Positions 1-5,033 of a stretch of 5,033 nucleotides of DNA are shown here, in pieces. The first letter of the stretch is position 1, and every line of letters starts with the position of its first letter. The translations under genes and the position numbers were made by a program. Source of the stretch: Candidatus Paenalcaligenes intestinipullorum (GTDB lineage: Bacteria; Pseudomonadota; Gammaproteobacteria; Burkholderiales; Burkholderiaceae_B); NCBI GenBank assembly GCA_019120675.1, contig DWUQ01000072.1:1-5033 (forward strand), read 5' to 3'. The notes under the pieces are model-generated. The model saw only the letters and a list, made by a program, of their open reading frames with translations, was not told the DNA's origin and ran no database searches.

Positions 1-21
1 GAGTAAATAGTATTACCCTGG

Positions 22-206
22 AAAAAGCCCCTTGCTCCTTGGGATGGGTGACTTGGACGAGGGCCGCAGGTGGGGGATTTTTCAGGAGAAAAGTGAGCAC
101 TGTTTGAGCGCGCAGCGCGAGTTTGCGAACGACCTGAAAAATACGCCAGCCTAAGGGCAGCGCGAAGCGCCCCTCGGCCCGGAACCCAGCACAAGGAGCA
201 AGGGGC
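22..206 (-). terminator. Possible terminator-like structure for the gloB-mltD-fabI transcript
   Basis: On the minus strand, transcription leaving fabI would cross both arms of the 15-bp inverted repeat. The distal arm (41 down to 27) is followed immediately by five T residues (complement of A22-A26). A GC-rich stem followed by a U-run resembles an intrinsic terminator, but the intervening 150 bases are far longer than a normal loop. The structured interior would have to fold first. The smaller hairpin at 155-173 has no U-run after it. This is a weak call, and the element may terminate transcription only incidentally. Confidence 0.25.
27..206. repeat. Nested inverted-repeat element downstream of fabI (MITE/REP-like candidate)
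   Basis: Bases 27-41 (GCCCCTTGCTCCTTG) are the perfect reverse complement of 192-206, giving 15-bp terminal inverted repeats around 150 bp. Further pairings nest inside: 45-49 with 184-188, 61-66 with 175-180, and a perfect 10-bp pair 77-86 (ATTTTTCAGG) with 133-142. Two small local hairpins also occur: GCGC-rich 108-118, and 155-173 (GGG, CA bulge, GCGC stem, GAA loop). Together they could fold into a branched structure on either strand. The base pairing is seen directly. Reading it as a small non-autonomous mobile element or dispersed intergenic repeat is inference. No transposase or clear target-site duplication is visible, and copy number cannot be judged from this window. It fills most of the 219 bp without a gene at the left end; bases 1-26 and 207-219 hold nothing I can name. 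Confidence 0.6.
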
Positions 207-219
207 GGCAACGAAACAA

Positions 220-1005
220 TTAAGCCTGATTCATCCCCGTCGCCACCGAAAATCCCCCATCCACATGGGTAATTTCGCCCGTAATCCCCGCCGCCAAATC
301 GGACAGCAAGAACGCTGCCGTGTTGCCGACATCCTCAATGGTGATGTTGCGACGCAAAGGAGAGTTGGCTTCCACAAATTTGAGTATTTCAGAAAAATCC
401 TTGATGCCACTAGCGGCCAAGGTTTTAATGGGGCCGGCCGAAATCGCGTTGGCACGAATACCACGTGGGCCTAGTGAGGCAGCCAAGTACCGCACACTGG
501 CTTCCAAGGAGGCTTTGGCCATACCCATGGTGTTGTAATGTGGCACCGCACGCTCCGCACCTAAGTACGACAAAGTGAGCACCGAGCTTGGACGACCTTC
601 GAGTAACGGTAACGCGGCCTTGGCTAAAGCAGGAAAGCTGTAGGCCGAAATATCGTGTGCAATACGGAAGGCTTCGCGAGACAAACCATCTAAAAAATCA
701 CCTGCAATGGATTCACGGGGCGCAAAGCCAATCGAATGCACCAAACCGTCTAAGCCATCCCAGTGTTGGCCGAGCTCTTTGATGGCGTCTTCAATTTGCT
801 GGTCTTCGCTGACGTCTAGAGGCAGCACAATGTTGCTGCCGAGTTCGTTCGCAAACCCTTCTACGCGTTCTTTAAAGCGATCGCCCACATAGGTGAGTGC
901 GATTTCAGCGCCTTGCTGATGACAGGCTTGAGCAATGCCATAGGCAATCGAACGGTTGGAAATCACACCGGTGATGAGAATGCGTTTACCTTGTAGGAAA
1001 CCCAT
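220..1005 (-). CDS. fabI: Enoyl-[acyl-carrier-protein] reductase (NADH), FabI
   Basis: FabI performs the last step of each type II fatty-acid elongation cycle in the cytoplasm, reducing trans-2-enoyl-ACP with NADH. The 261-residue protein is full length (E. coli FabI has 262) and closely resembles it throughout. The N-terminus MGFLQGKRILITG carries the cofactor-binding loop, with SIAYGIAQA at 19-27. HSIGFAP (90-96) includes Gly93, a position linked to triclosan sensitivity. The short-chain-dehydrogenase-type catalytic residues are Tyr157 and Lys164 (YNTMGMAKAS), with Tyr147 in LSYLGAERA. ISAGPIKTLAASGIKDF follows at about 188-204, and the C-terminus has the usual THVDGGF. The ATG is supported by AAGGAA eight bases upstream and by alignment with the E. 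coli start. It is the last gene of the minus-strand run, 28 bp after mltD, and probably depends on upstream transcription, since I saw no good promoter in the gap. Nothing is missing or broken. Confidence 0.97.
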   Translation of the reverse strand: MGFLQGKRILITGVISNRSIAYGIAQACHQQGAEIALTYVGDRFKERVEGFANELGSNIVLPLDVSEDQQIEDAIKELGQHWDGLDGLVHSIGFAPRESIAGDFLDGLSREAFRIAHDISAYSFPALAKAALPLLEGRPSSVLTLSYLGAERAVPHYNTMGMAKASLEASVRYLAASLGPRGIRANAISAGPIKTLAASGIKDFSEILKFVEANSPLRRNITIEDVGNTAAFLLSDLAAGITGEITHVDGGFSVATGMNQA

Positions 1006-1013
1006 GCTTAAAA

Positions 1014-1019
1014 TTCCTT
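1014..1019 (-). promoter_or_regulatory. Ribosome binding site of fabI
   Basis: The minus strand reads AAAAAGGAATTTTAAGC directly before the fabI ATG. AAGGAA lies eight bases from the start codon, the usual Shine-Dalgarno distance. It is the only strong ribosome binding site seen among the six genes here and confirms the fabI start. Confidence 0.75.
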
Positions 1020-1033
1020 TTTAATAAAAGCGA

Positions 1034-2434
1034 TCAGCCACGTACTTGTGTGCCCGGTACACGTAATTGATGACCCGGCTTGATGTGGTTGTTTTTCAGG
1101 TTATTGAGCTTTTTTAGCTCATCCAAAGAGATATTATATTGGCGCGCGATCCCAAATAGGGTATCGCCTTTGCGAACTTGATGCAGAGCCACATTGCCCC
1201 GAGCCTTGGGGGCGACACTGCTGGCACTCACGGGGCGTACGCTCGGCTTAGACGGGCTGCCGGCCAACACACCTTGGTTGCTGAGTGTAGCCAGTTGTAC
1301 GCCAAGCGGGTCATCCACAGTAGGCGTACTGGGCGTTGTAATGGGCACGAGCAACGACTGGGTAGAGGCCAGCGTTTGCTTGGCCGATAAGCCGTTAAGT
1401 TTGCGTAATTCAGCAATGGTCATGCCATGTTGTTGGGCAATGGTGGAAAAAGACTCGCCATGCTGAGGTTCGTAGGTTTGCCATTGGCTCAGTGGCTCGG
1501 TAAACACAGCGAGGTTTTGCTCGAAAATTTTCACTTTATCCACAGGCAAAACCAGCTCGGCATAATGCGCTGGGATTACTTCTCGGTTATGCGAGGGGTT
1601 GAGGGCTTTGAATTCTTCGATACTCATTTCGGCAAGGCGCGCCGCGATATGCAGGTCGATATTTTGCTGGGTGCGTACATTAGCAAAATAAGGGGCGTTT
1701 TGCGCTTTGGGTAAGGAAATGCCATAGCGTTGGGGGTTGGCGATGATGTTTTTGATGGCTTGCAGCTTGGGCACATAGTTGCGTGTTTCTTCGGGCATAC
1801 GCAACGACAGATAATCCGTACCTAGGTTTTGCTGTTCGTTGCGTTGAATTGCACGGCGTACCGAGCCTTCGCCCCAGTTGTACGACGCTAAGGCCAAATA
1901 CCAGTCCCCTTGGAATTCATACAAATAATCCAAGTAATCCAGCGCTGCGGTAGTAGAGGCGATGGGGTCACGACGTTGGTCCTGCCACCATGTTTGTTCC
2001 AGCTTGTATTGACGGCCCGTGCTGGGAATAAACTGCCAGAGCCCTGAGGCGTGCGCTTTCGAGTAGGCCCCTGGGTTGTAGGCACTTTCCACAAAGGGCA
2101 GCAGGGCGAGTTCGGTCGGTAAGCCTCGGGCTTCGATCTCATCCAAAATGTGATACAGGTATTTGCTAGCGCGCTCACTCATGGTAATCACTGAAGGCGC
2201 GTTGCGAGCGTAATACTCGGTCCACTGATCGACTAAATCGGTACGTAGGTTAGGAATGGCATAGCCGCGCCGAATGCGATCCCAAATGTCTTGGGGAGGG
2301 CGGGTGAGATCAATGGTGCGGGAGGTGTCCGCGGCCACCATGGCATCGGGTTGTTTGGAAACGTGCTTGGATTGGCTGGCACACCCAGCGAGCACGACCG
2401 CTAGGCTAAGAACAAATAGTCGTAATACGTTCAT
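1034..2434 (-). CDS. mltD: Membrane-bound lytic murein transglycosylase D (lipoprotein, SLT + LysM)
   Basis: MltD cleaves the MurNAc-GlcNAc bond of peptidoglycan, leaving 1,6-anhydromuramic ends, and acts from the outer membrane into the periplasm. The 466-residue protein begins with a lipoprotein signal: a hydrophobic stretch at 4-16, lipobox LAGC, and lipidated Cys18. The residue after it is Ala, not Asp, which suggests outer-membrane sorting. The SLT domain spans about 100-235. Its likely catalytic acid is Glu116 in LLPFVESAYNP, followed by ASGLWQFIPSTGRQY (129-143) and ALASYNWGEGSVRRAI (181-196). Two LysM peptidoglycan-binding repeats follow at about 320-364 and 417-460; the last (VRKGDTLFGIARQYNIS) is canonical. 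Residues about 260-298 look like a third, degenerate LysM. A Ser/Pro/Thr-rich linker (365-415) separates the two clear repeats. The gene starts 6 bp after the gloB stop with no evident Shine-Dalgarno, so translational coupling is likely. E. coli MltD is similar in size and layout. Confidence 0.94.
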   Translation of the reverse strand: MNVLRLFVLSLAVVLAGCASQSKHVSKQPDAMVAADTSRTIDLTRPPQDIWDRIRRGYAIPNLRTDLVDQWTEYYARNAPSVITMSERASKYLYHILDEIEARGLPTELALLPFVESAYNPGAYSKAHASGLWQFIPSTGRQYKLEQTWWQDQRRDPIASTTAALDYLDYLYEFQGDWYLALASYNWGEGSVRRAIQRNEQQNLGTDYLSLRMPEETRNYVPKLQAIKNIIANPQRYGISLPKAQNAPYFANVRTQQNIDLHIAARLAEMSIEEFKALNPSHNREVIPAHYAELVLPVDKVKIFEQNLAVFTEPLSQWQTYEPQHGESFSTIAQQHGMTIAELRKLNGLSAKQTLASTQSLLVPITTPSTPTVDDPLGVQLATLSNQGVLAGSPSKPSVRPVSASSVAPKARGNVALHQVRKGDTLFGIARQYNISLDELKKLNNLKNNHIKPGHQLRVPGTQVRG

Positions 2435-2440
2435 GATAAC

Positions 2441-3250
2441 TTAGGAATTGTTTTTCCATTCGCGTAAACAGGCAAACACCTCTACGACATTGTTCAGCGG
2501 GCGCTGAGCATATTGACGGGCTGCCTGAGCGACGTTAGGAACGTGTGCTCGTAAAAAGGGGTTGCTGGCTAACTCGTCTGCCATGCGCGTGGGCAAGGTA
2601 GGTAAGCCACGTTGGCGCTGCTGCATCGCCTGCTGTTGGCGAGTATGCAAGTCGCTATTGTGTGGCTCCACCTGTAAGGCCCAAGCGATGTTCGATAAGG
2701 TGTATTCGTGTGCTGCACACACCAAAGTATGCGCTGGCAAAGCCGTAAGTTTACCTAGAGATTCAACCATTTGGGTAGGGGTACCCTCAAATAAGCGTCC
2801 ACACCCTACCGAAAAAAGCGTATCCCCACAAAACAAAACAGCGGTATCGCCTGTAAACTCTAGAAAATAAGCGATGTGTCCCAAAGTGTGACCAGGGACA
2901 TCAAGGACCGTAAACGATATGGGCCAGCCGGGTAGCTGCAACGTGTCGGACTCGTTTAGCGCCACATCCTTGCAGGGTATGTCTTCGTGCTTGGGACCAT
3001 AAACGGTAGCGTGGGGATAGTGTTGCTTGAGTGTGCGCACTCCGCCCACATGGTCACCATGGTGGTGCGTAATGAGCAGAGCGGTCAGCTCCAGCTGCTG
3101 CTGCGCTAAAAACTCCAAAACAGGCTGAGCTTGTCCGGGGTCCACAACAATTGCTTGGCGATTGTGCTGTAATACCCAAATATAATTGTCATTAAACGCG
3201 GGCAAGGGATAAAGCGAAAACTCAGTGTTTGTCTCAAGTACATTCAACAT
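2441..3250 (-). CDS. gloB: Hydroxyacylglutathione hydrolase (glyoxalase II)
   Basis: Glyoxalase II hydrolyses S-D-lactoylglutathione, made by glyoxalase I from methylglyoxal and glutathione, to D-lactate and free glutathione in the cytoplasm. The 269-residue protein is a metallo-beta-lactamase-fold enzyme with the whole binuclear metal site. THHHGDH at 61-67 gives His62, His64, Asp66 and His67; His121 sits in GHTLGH, Asp143 in FCGDTLF, and His181 in AAHEY. The C-terminal glyoxalase II domain is present, including SNPFLR near 229-234, a region that contributes to glutathione binding in the family. PLPAFNDNYIWVL at 15-27 matches the family N-terminus. The protein begins roughly ten residues earlier than E. 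coli GloB, but no other ATG or GTG lies between, so this ATG is the best choice. No Shine-Dalgarno is visible before it. It heads the minus-strand run and diverges from the methyltransferase gene across only 9 bp. Confidence 0.95.
   Translation of the reverse strand: MLNVLETNTEFSLYPLPAFNDNYIWVLQHNRQAIVVDPGQAQPVLEFLAQQQLELTALLITHHHGDHVGGVRTLKQHYPHATVYGPKHEDIPCKDVALNESDTLQLPGWPISFTVLDVPGHTLGHIAYFLEFTGDTAVLFCGDTLFSVGCGRLFEGTPTQMVESLGKLTALPAHTLVCAAHEYTLSNIAWALQVEPHNSDLHTRQQQAMQQRQRGLPTLPTRMADELASNPFLRAHVPNVAQAARQYAQRPLNNVVEVFACLREWKNNS
3186..3213 (+). promoter_or_regulatory. Candidate sigma-70 promoter for the methyltransferase-rnhA-adaptor run
   Basis: TTGTCA (3186-3191, five of six matches to TTGACA) is followed after 16 bases by GATAAA (3208-3213, four of six matches to TATAAT). 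A start near 3220 would leave a leader of about 40 bases before the ATG at 3260. The site lies inside the 5' end of gloB, as any promoter here must, because only 9 bp separate the two start codons. A perfect TATAAT at 3181-3186 lacks a recognisable -35 at normal spacing. This call rests on sequence matching only. Confidence 0.35.
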
Positions 3251-3259
3251 GGTGGTAGT

Positions 3260-4030
3260 ATGCCTGACAAGTCAGAAAAGCAAGTGAACAGTGATGCGCT
3301 TATGCAGTGGCTCAATACACCACTGGGGCGCTATGTGCGGGCCTGGGAGCATCGTCAAGTCAGTGACTTGGTGGCCAATGTGTTTGGTTATCACGCCGTA
3401 CAGTTGGGCATGCCACATTGGGATTTGCTACGAGGCAACCGCATTGGCAATAAATTCTACACGAGTGTGCAGCATTGTTCGGAAACGGTACGCTCGAACT
3501 TACTGATTACCGAGCACGAAGCCTTACCTTTTGCAGCGCAAAGTGTGGATTTGTTGATTCTGCCTCATGTTCTAGAATGCAGTGCTGCGCCGCATCAAAT
3601 TTTGCGCGAGGTTGACCGCGTGTTGCGCCCCGATGGCACAGTCGTGATGACCGGTTTTAGTCCCTTCAGTTTATGGGGGCTGCGTGAACGCCTGCCCGGT
3701 ATGGCCCCTCATTTACCCATTGCGCCTCAGCATTATATTTCACTCGCGCGCATCAACGACTGGCTGGAGCTGCTGTCCTTTGAGCTACAAAGTGCTCAAG
3801 ACGGCTGTTTTGTGCCTCTGTGTTTACAGCGCAAATGGTTAAAACGCTGGCGCTTTATGGATCGCTTTGGCTCAAAGGTATGGTGGCCCATACCTGGGGG
3901 CAGCTATGTGCTCAAGGCAGTTAAGCGCGTCAATGTCATGACCTTGGTTGGTTTAGAATGGTCTCATCAAAAAACGCCCGCCGGGCGTGCTGCGGTCGCG
4001 GCTTCTCAGCGCACCCTAACAAAACATTAA
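3260..4030 (+). CDS. YafS-like class I SAM-dependent methyltransferase (substrate unknown)
   Basis: This 256-residue protein matches, as I recall it, E. coli YafS, which sits in the same place between gloB and rnhA. The C-terminal half of a Methyltransf_11-type fold is clear: LPFAAQSVDLLILPHVLE (89-106), then ILREVDRVLRPDGTVVMTGF (114-133), the pattern seen around motifs II-III of class I methyltransferases. Motif I, where SAM normally binds a GxGxG loop, is degenerate: VFGYHAVQLGMPHWDLLRGN (41-60) carries only one glycine at that place. YafS appears to share this, so it looks like a family trait rather than damage. No signal peptide or membrane segment is visible. The substrate is unknown. 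The ATG at 3260 has only a weak GGTGG four bases upstream. Met15 (ATG at 3302) is an alternative start, since recognisable homology begins around QWLNTPLGRY. rnhA follows after 4 bp. Confidence 0.85.
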   Translation: MPDKSEKQVNSDALMQWLNTPLGRYVRAWEHRQVSDLVANVFGYHAVQLGMPHWDLLRGNRIGNKFYTSVQHCSETVRSNLLITEHEALPFAAQSVDLLILPHVLECSAAPHQILREVDRVLRPDGTVVMTGFSPFSLWGLRERLPGMAPHLPIAPQHYISLARINDWLELLSFELQSAQDGCFVPLCLQRKWLKRWRFMDRFGSKVWWPIPGGSYVLKAVKRVNVMTLVGLEWSHQKTPAGRAAVAASQRTLTKH

Positions 4031-4034
4031 AAGC

Positions 4035-4478
4035 ATGAATCAAGTTGAAATTTGGACCGATGGGGCCTGCAAAGGCAATCCGGGCCGTGGTGGCTGGGGC
4101 GCTTTACTGAGGTATGGCTCGCACCAAAAAGAGCTTTACGGTGGTGAACAGCCCACGACCAATAACCGAATGGAGCTCATGGCCGTTATTCAGGCGCTAC
4201 GCGTGTTAAAACGTCACTGTAGCGTTATCGTACATACCGATTCACAGTATGTACAAAAAGGCATGACTGAGTGGCTGTCCGGCTGGAAGCAGCGTGGCTG
4301 GAAAACGGCCGCAAAAAAAGCCGTCAAAAATGCGGATCTTTGGCAAGAGCTGGATGCCTTAGCCCAGAAGCATCAATTAGAATGGCGCTGGGTTAAAGGC
4401 CACGCAGGTGACCCCGGTAATGAACGAGCCGATGCTTTAGCCAATTTAGGTGTGGAACAAATCAAAGACGAATTATGA
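4035..4478 (+). CDS. rnhA: Ribonuclease HI
   Basis: RNase HI degrades the RNA strand of RNA:DNA hybrids in the cytoplasm, removing R-loops and replication primers, using two divalent metal ions. The 147-residue protein is a complete single-domain bacterial enzyme (E. coli has 155). The DEDD catalytic set is intact: Asp9 in WTDGACKGNPG, Glu47 in NNRMELMAV, Asp69 in HTDSQYV and Asp133 in ERADALAN. The mobile His123 lies in WVKGHAGDPGNERAD. The basic protrusion (handle) that grips the hybrid is present at about 84-99, WKQRGWKTAAKKAVKN. The ATG at 4035 lies 4 bp after the methyltransferase stop with no strong Shine-Dalgarno, suggesting coupled translation. Its own stop overlaps the next start (ATGA, 4475-4478). 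In E. coli rnhA is divergent from dnaQ; here it is co-directional with its neighbours and dnaQ is not next to it. Confidence 0.97.
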   Translation: MNQVEIWTDGACKGNPGRGGWGALLRYGSHQKELYGGEQPTTNNRMELMAVIQALRVLKRHCSVIVHTDSQYVQKGMTEWLSGWKQRGWKTAAKKAVKNADLWQELDALAQKHQLEWRWVKGHAGDPGNERADALANLGVEQIKDEL

Positions 4479-5033
4479 CCAAAAAAACTCGCTTAGGCTG
4501 GGTAGTGGCTGTTTTAGTGCTGGGCCTGATTTTAATTTTATGGGGGGCCAAAGCGCTTGTAACGATTAGCTCGCCACCTGCCAAGGACGCCGCCACCGCT
4601 AAGGACTCGGCCGCTATAGTCTCGGCTACTACCCACGACGCTTCCGAGTCCGAAGCCGCGCCCACATCTGAAAAGCCTGCTTCCTCGACCTCCGCCACGC
4701 TTGTGCAAACCGCTTTAGCAGAAAACCGCAGTTTAGTACGTGAGTTAACCGCGGTTGGGTCACTACAGGCCAAGGATGCGGTGGATTTACGTGCGGAAAT
4801 TACCGGACAAATTACTGCCTTAAATTTTACCGAAGGCCAGTCGGTGCAAAAAGGCCAGCTGTTGGTGCAGCTGGACGATCGCACGGCCAAAGCCAACCTC
4901 CAAGAAGCCAAGGCGCGGCTCCAGCTGGCGCAAAGCCAGCACAAACGCAGCCGCCAGCTCCAGCAGGAAGGCTTTATCAGCAGCCAAGCTCAAGACGAGT
5001 CCGCCAGTCAGCTCGCGGTCGCACAAGCCAGTG
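4475..5033 (+). CDS. RND efflux periplasmic adaptor (membrane fusion protein), 5' part only
   Basis: This is the start of a membrane fusion protein that would link an inner-membrane RND-type pump to an outer-membrane channel in the periplasm. The frame is open from the ATG overlapping the rnhA stop (ATGA) to the right edge, giving 186 residues with no stop. Residues about 8-29 form one hydrophobic segment (LGWVVAVLVLGLILILWG) after a basic MTKKTR, acting as an inner-membrane anchor or uncleaved signal; no lipobox is seen. Residues 34-75 are a low-complexity Ala/Ser/Thr/Glu/Lys linker. The first half of the biotinyl-lipoyl-like domain follows: TAVGSLQAKDAVDLRAEITG, then ALNFTEGQSVQKGQLLVQLDD ending at 135. 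From about 136 an Ala/Gln/Lys-rich stretch is the first helix of the coiled-coil hairpin, turning near EGFISSQAQDE (165-175). The beta-barrel and C-terminal domains and any pump gene lie outside the window. The substrate cannot be told. Confidence 0.88.
   Translation, partial: MTKKTRLGWVVAVLVLGLILILWGAKALVTISSPPAKDAATAKDSAAIVSATTHDASESEAAPTSEKPASSTSATLVQTALAENRSLVRELTAVGSLQAKDAVDLRAEITGQITALNFTEGQSVQKGQLLVQLDDRTAKANLQEAKARLQLAQSQHKRSRQLQQEGFISSQAQDESASQLAVAQAS

Noticed and set aside
3..107. Plus-strand frame open from the left edge to a TGA at 105-107, a possible 3' end of a gene
   Set aside because: It runs through the inverted-repeat element and its translation shows no recognisable family. 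A frame this short is expected by chance.
265..538. Two plus-strand open frames opposite fabI
   Set aside because: Both are covered by the complete, highly conserved FabI frame on the other strand.
1427..1714. 95-residue plus-strand open frame inside mltD
   Set aside because: It is antisense to the LysM region of MltD and has no recognisable domain or ribosome binding site.
2562..2870. 102-residue plus-strand open frame inside gloB
   Set aside because: It lies wholly opposite glyoxalase II, whose metal ligands and C-terminal domain are intact. The composition (Cys-rich, no motif) is typical of a shadow frame.
3181..3186. Perfect TATAAT as a -10 element for the methyltransferase
   Set aside because: No TTGACA-like hexamer lies 15-19 bases upstream and there is no extended -10 TGN. 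The nearby TTGTCA/GATAAA pair fits better. It also falls in gloB codons for Asn-Tyr-Ile.
4462..4944. 160-residue minus-strand open frame opposite rnhA's end and the efflux adaptor
   Set aside because: It is antisense to a well-supported coding frame with recognisable lipoyl and coiled-coil sequence. Its Ala/Ser/Val-rich translation mirrors the Ala/Ser-rich linker codons and shows no domain.
4820..5026. 68-residue minus-strand open frame at the right edge
   Set aside because: It is the complement of the Gln/Ala/Leu-rich coiled-coil codons of the adaptor and has no independent support.
1..5033. CRISPR array, tRNA or rRNA gene, transposase, toxin-antitoxin pair or defence gene
   Set aside because: None was seen: there are no regularly spaced direct repeats, no cloverleaf-like sequence, and every stretch from 220 to 5033 is occupied by identified genes.

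Overview
The window holds chromosomal housekeeping genes from a Gram-negative proteobacterium. The evidence for Gram-negative is an outer-membrane lipoprotein lytic transglycosylase, a tripartite-efflux adaptor and an E. coli-type FabI. Base composition is moderate. My best guess is a betaproteobacterium of the Burkholderiales (Alcaligenaceae-like); this rests on general gene content and the fabI neighbourhood, not on a marker gene. The core order mltD-gloB-yafS-rnhA is the one I recall from E. coli. Here fabI lies beyond mltD, and an efflux adaptor follows rnhA in place of dnaQ.

Layout. Bases 1-219 have no supportable gene but contain a nested inverted-repeat element (about 27-206) with perfect 15-bp ends. 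This is the only clearly non-genic structure in the window. Bases 220-3250 are a tightly packed minus-strand run, transcribed gloB -> mltD -> fabI with gaps of 6 and 28 bp. A head-to-head junction follows, with only 9 bp between the gloB and methyltransferase start codons. Bases 3260-5033 are a plus-strand run: a YafS-like methyltransferase, rnhA (4-bp gap), and an RND/HlyD-type periplasmic adaptor whose start overlaps the rnhA stop by 4 bp and which runs off the right edge.

Functions. GloB detoxifies S-lactoylglutathione, MltD remodels peptidoglycan, FabI completes each fatty-acid elongation cycle, RNase HI removes RNA from RNA:DNA hybrids, and the adaptor probably begins an efflux operon continuing beyond the window. 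They do not form one obvious pathway. All five complete genes look intact, with the expected catalytic residues in the four enzymes of known mechanism. I found no convincing new multi-gene system. The points most worth following up are the structured repeat downstream of fabI, the methyltransferase family with a degenerate SAM-binding motif, and the very compact divergent junction.
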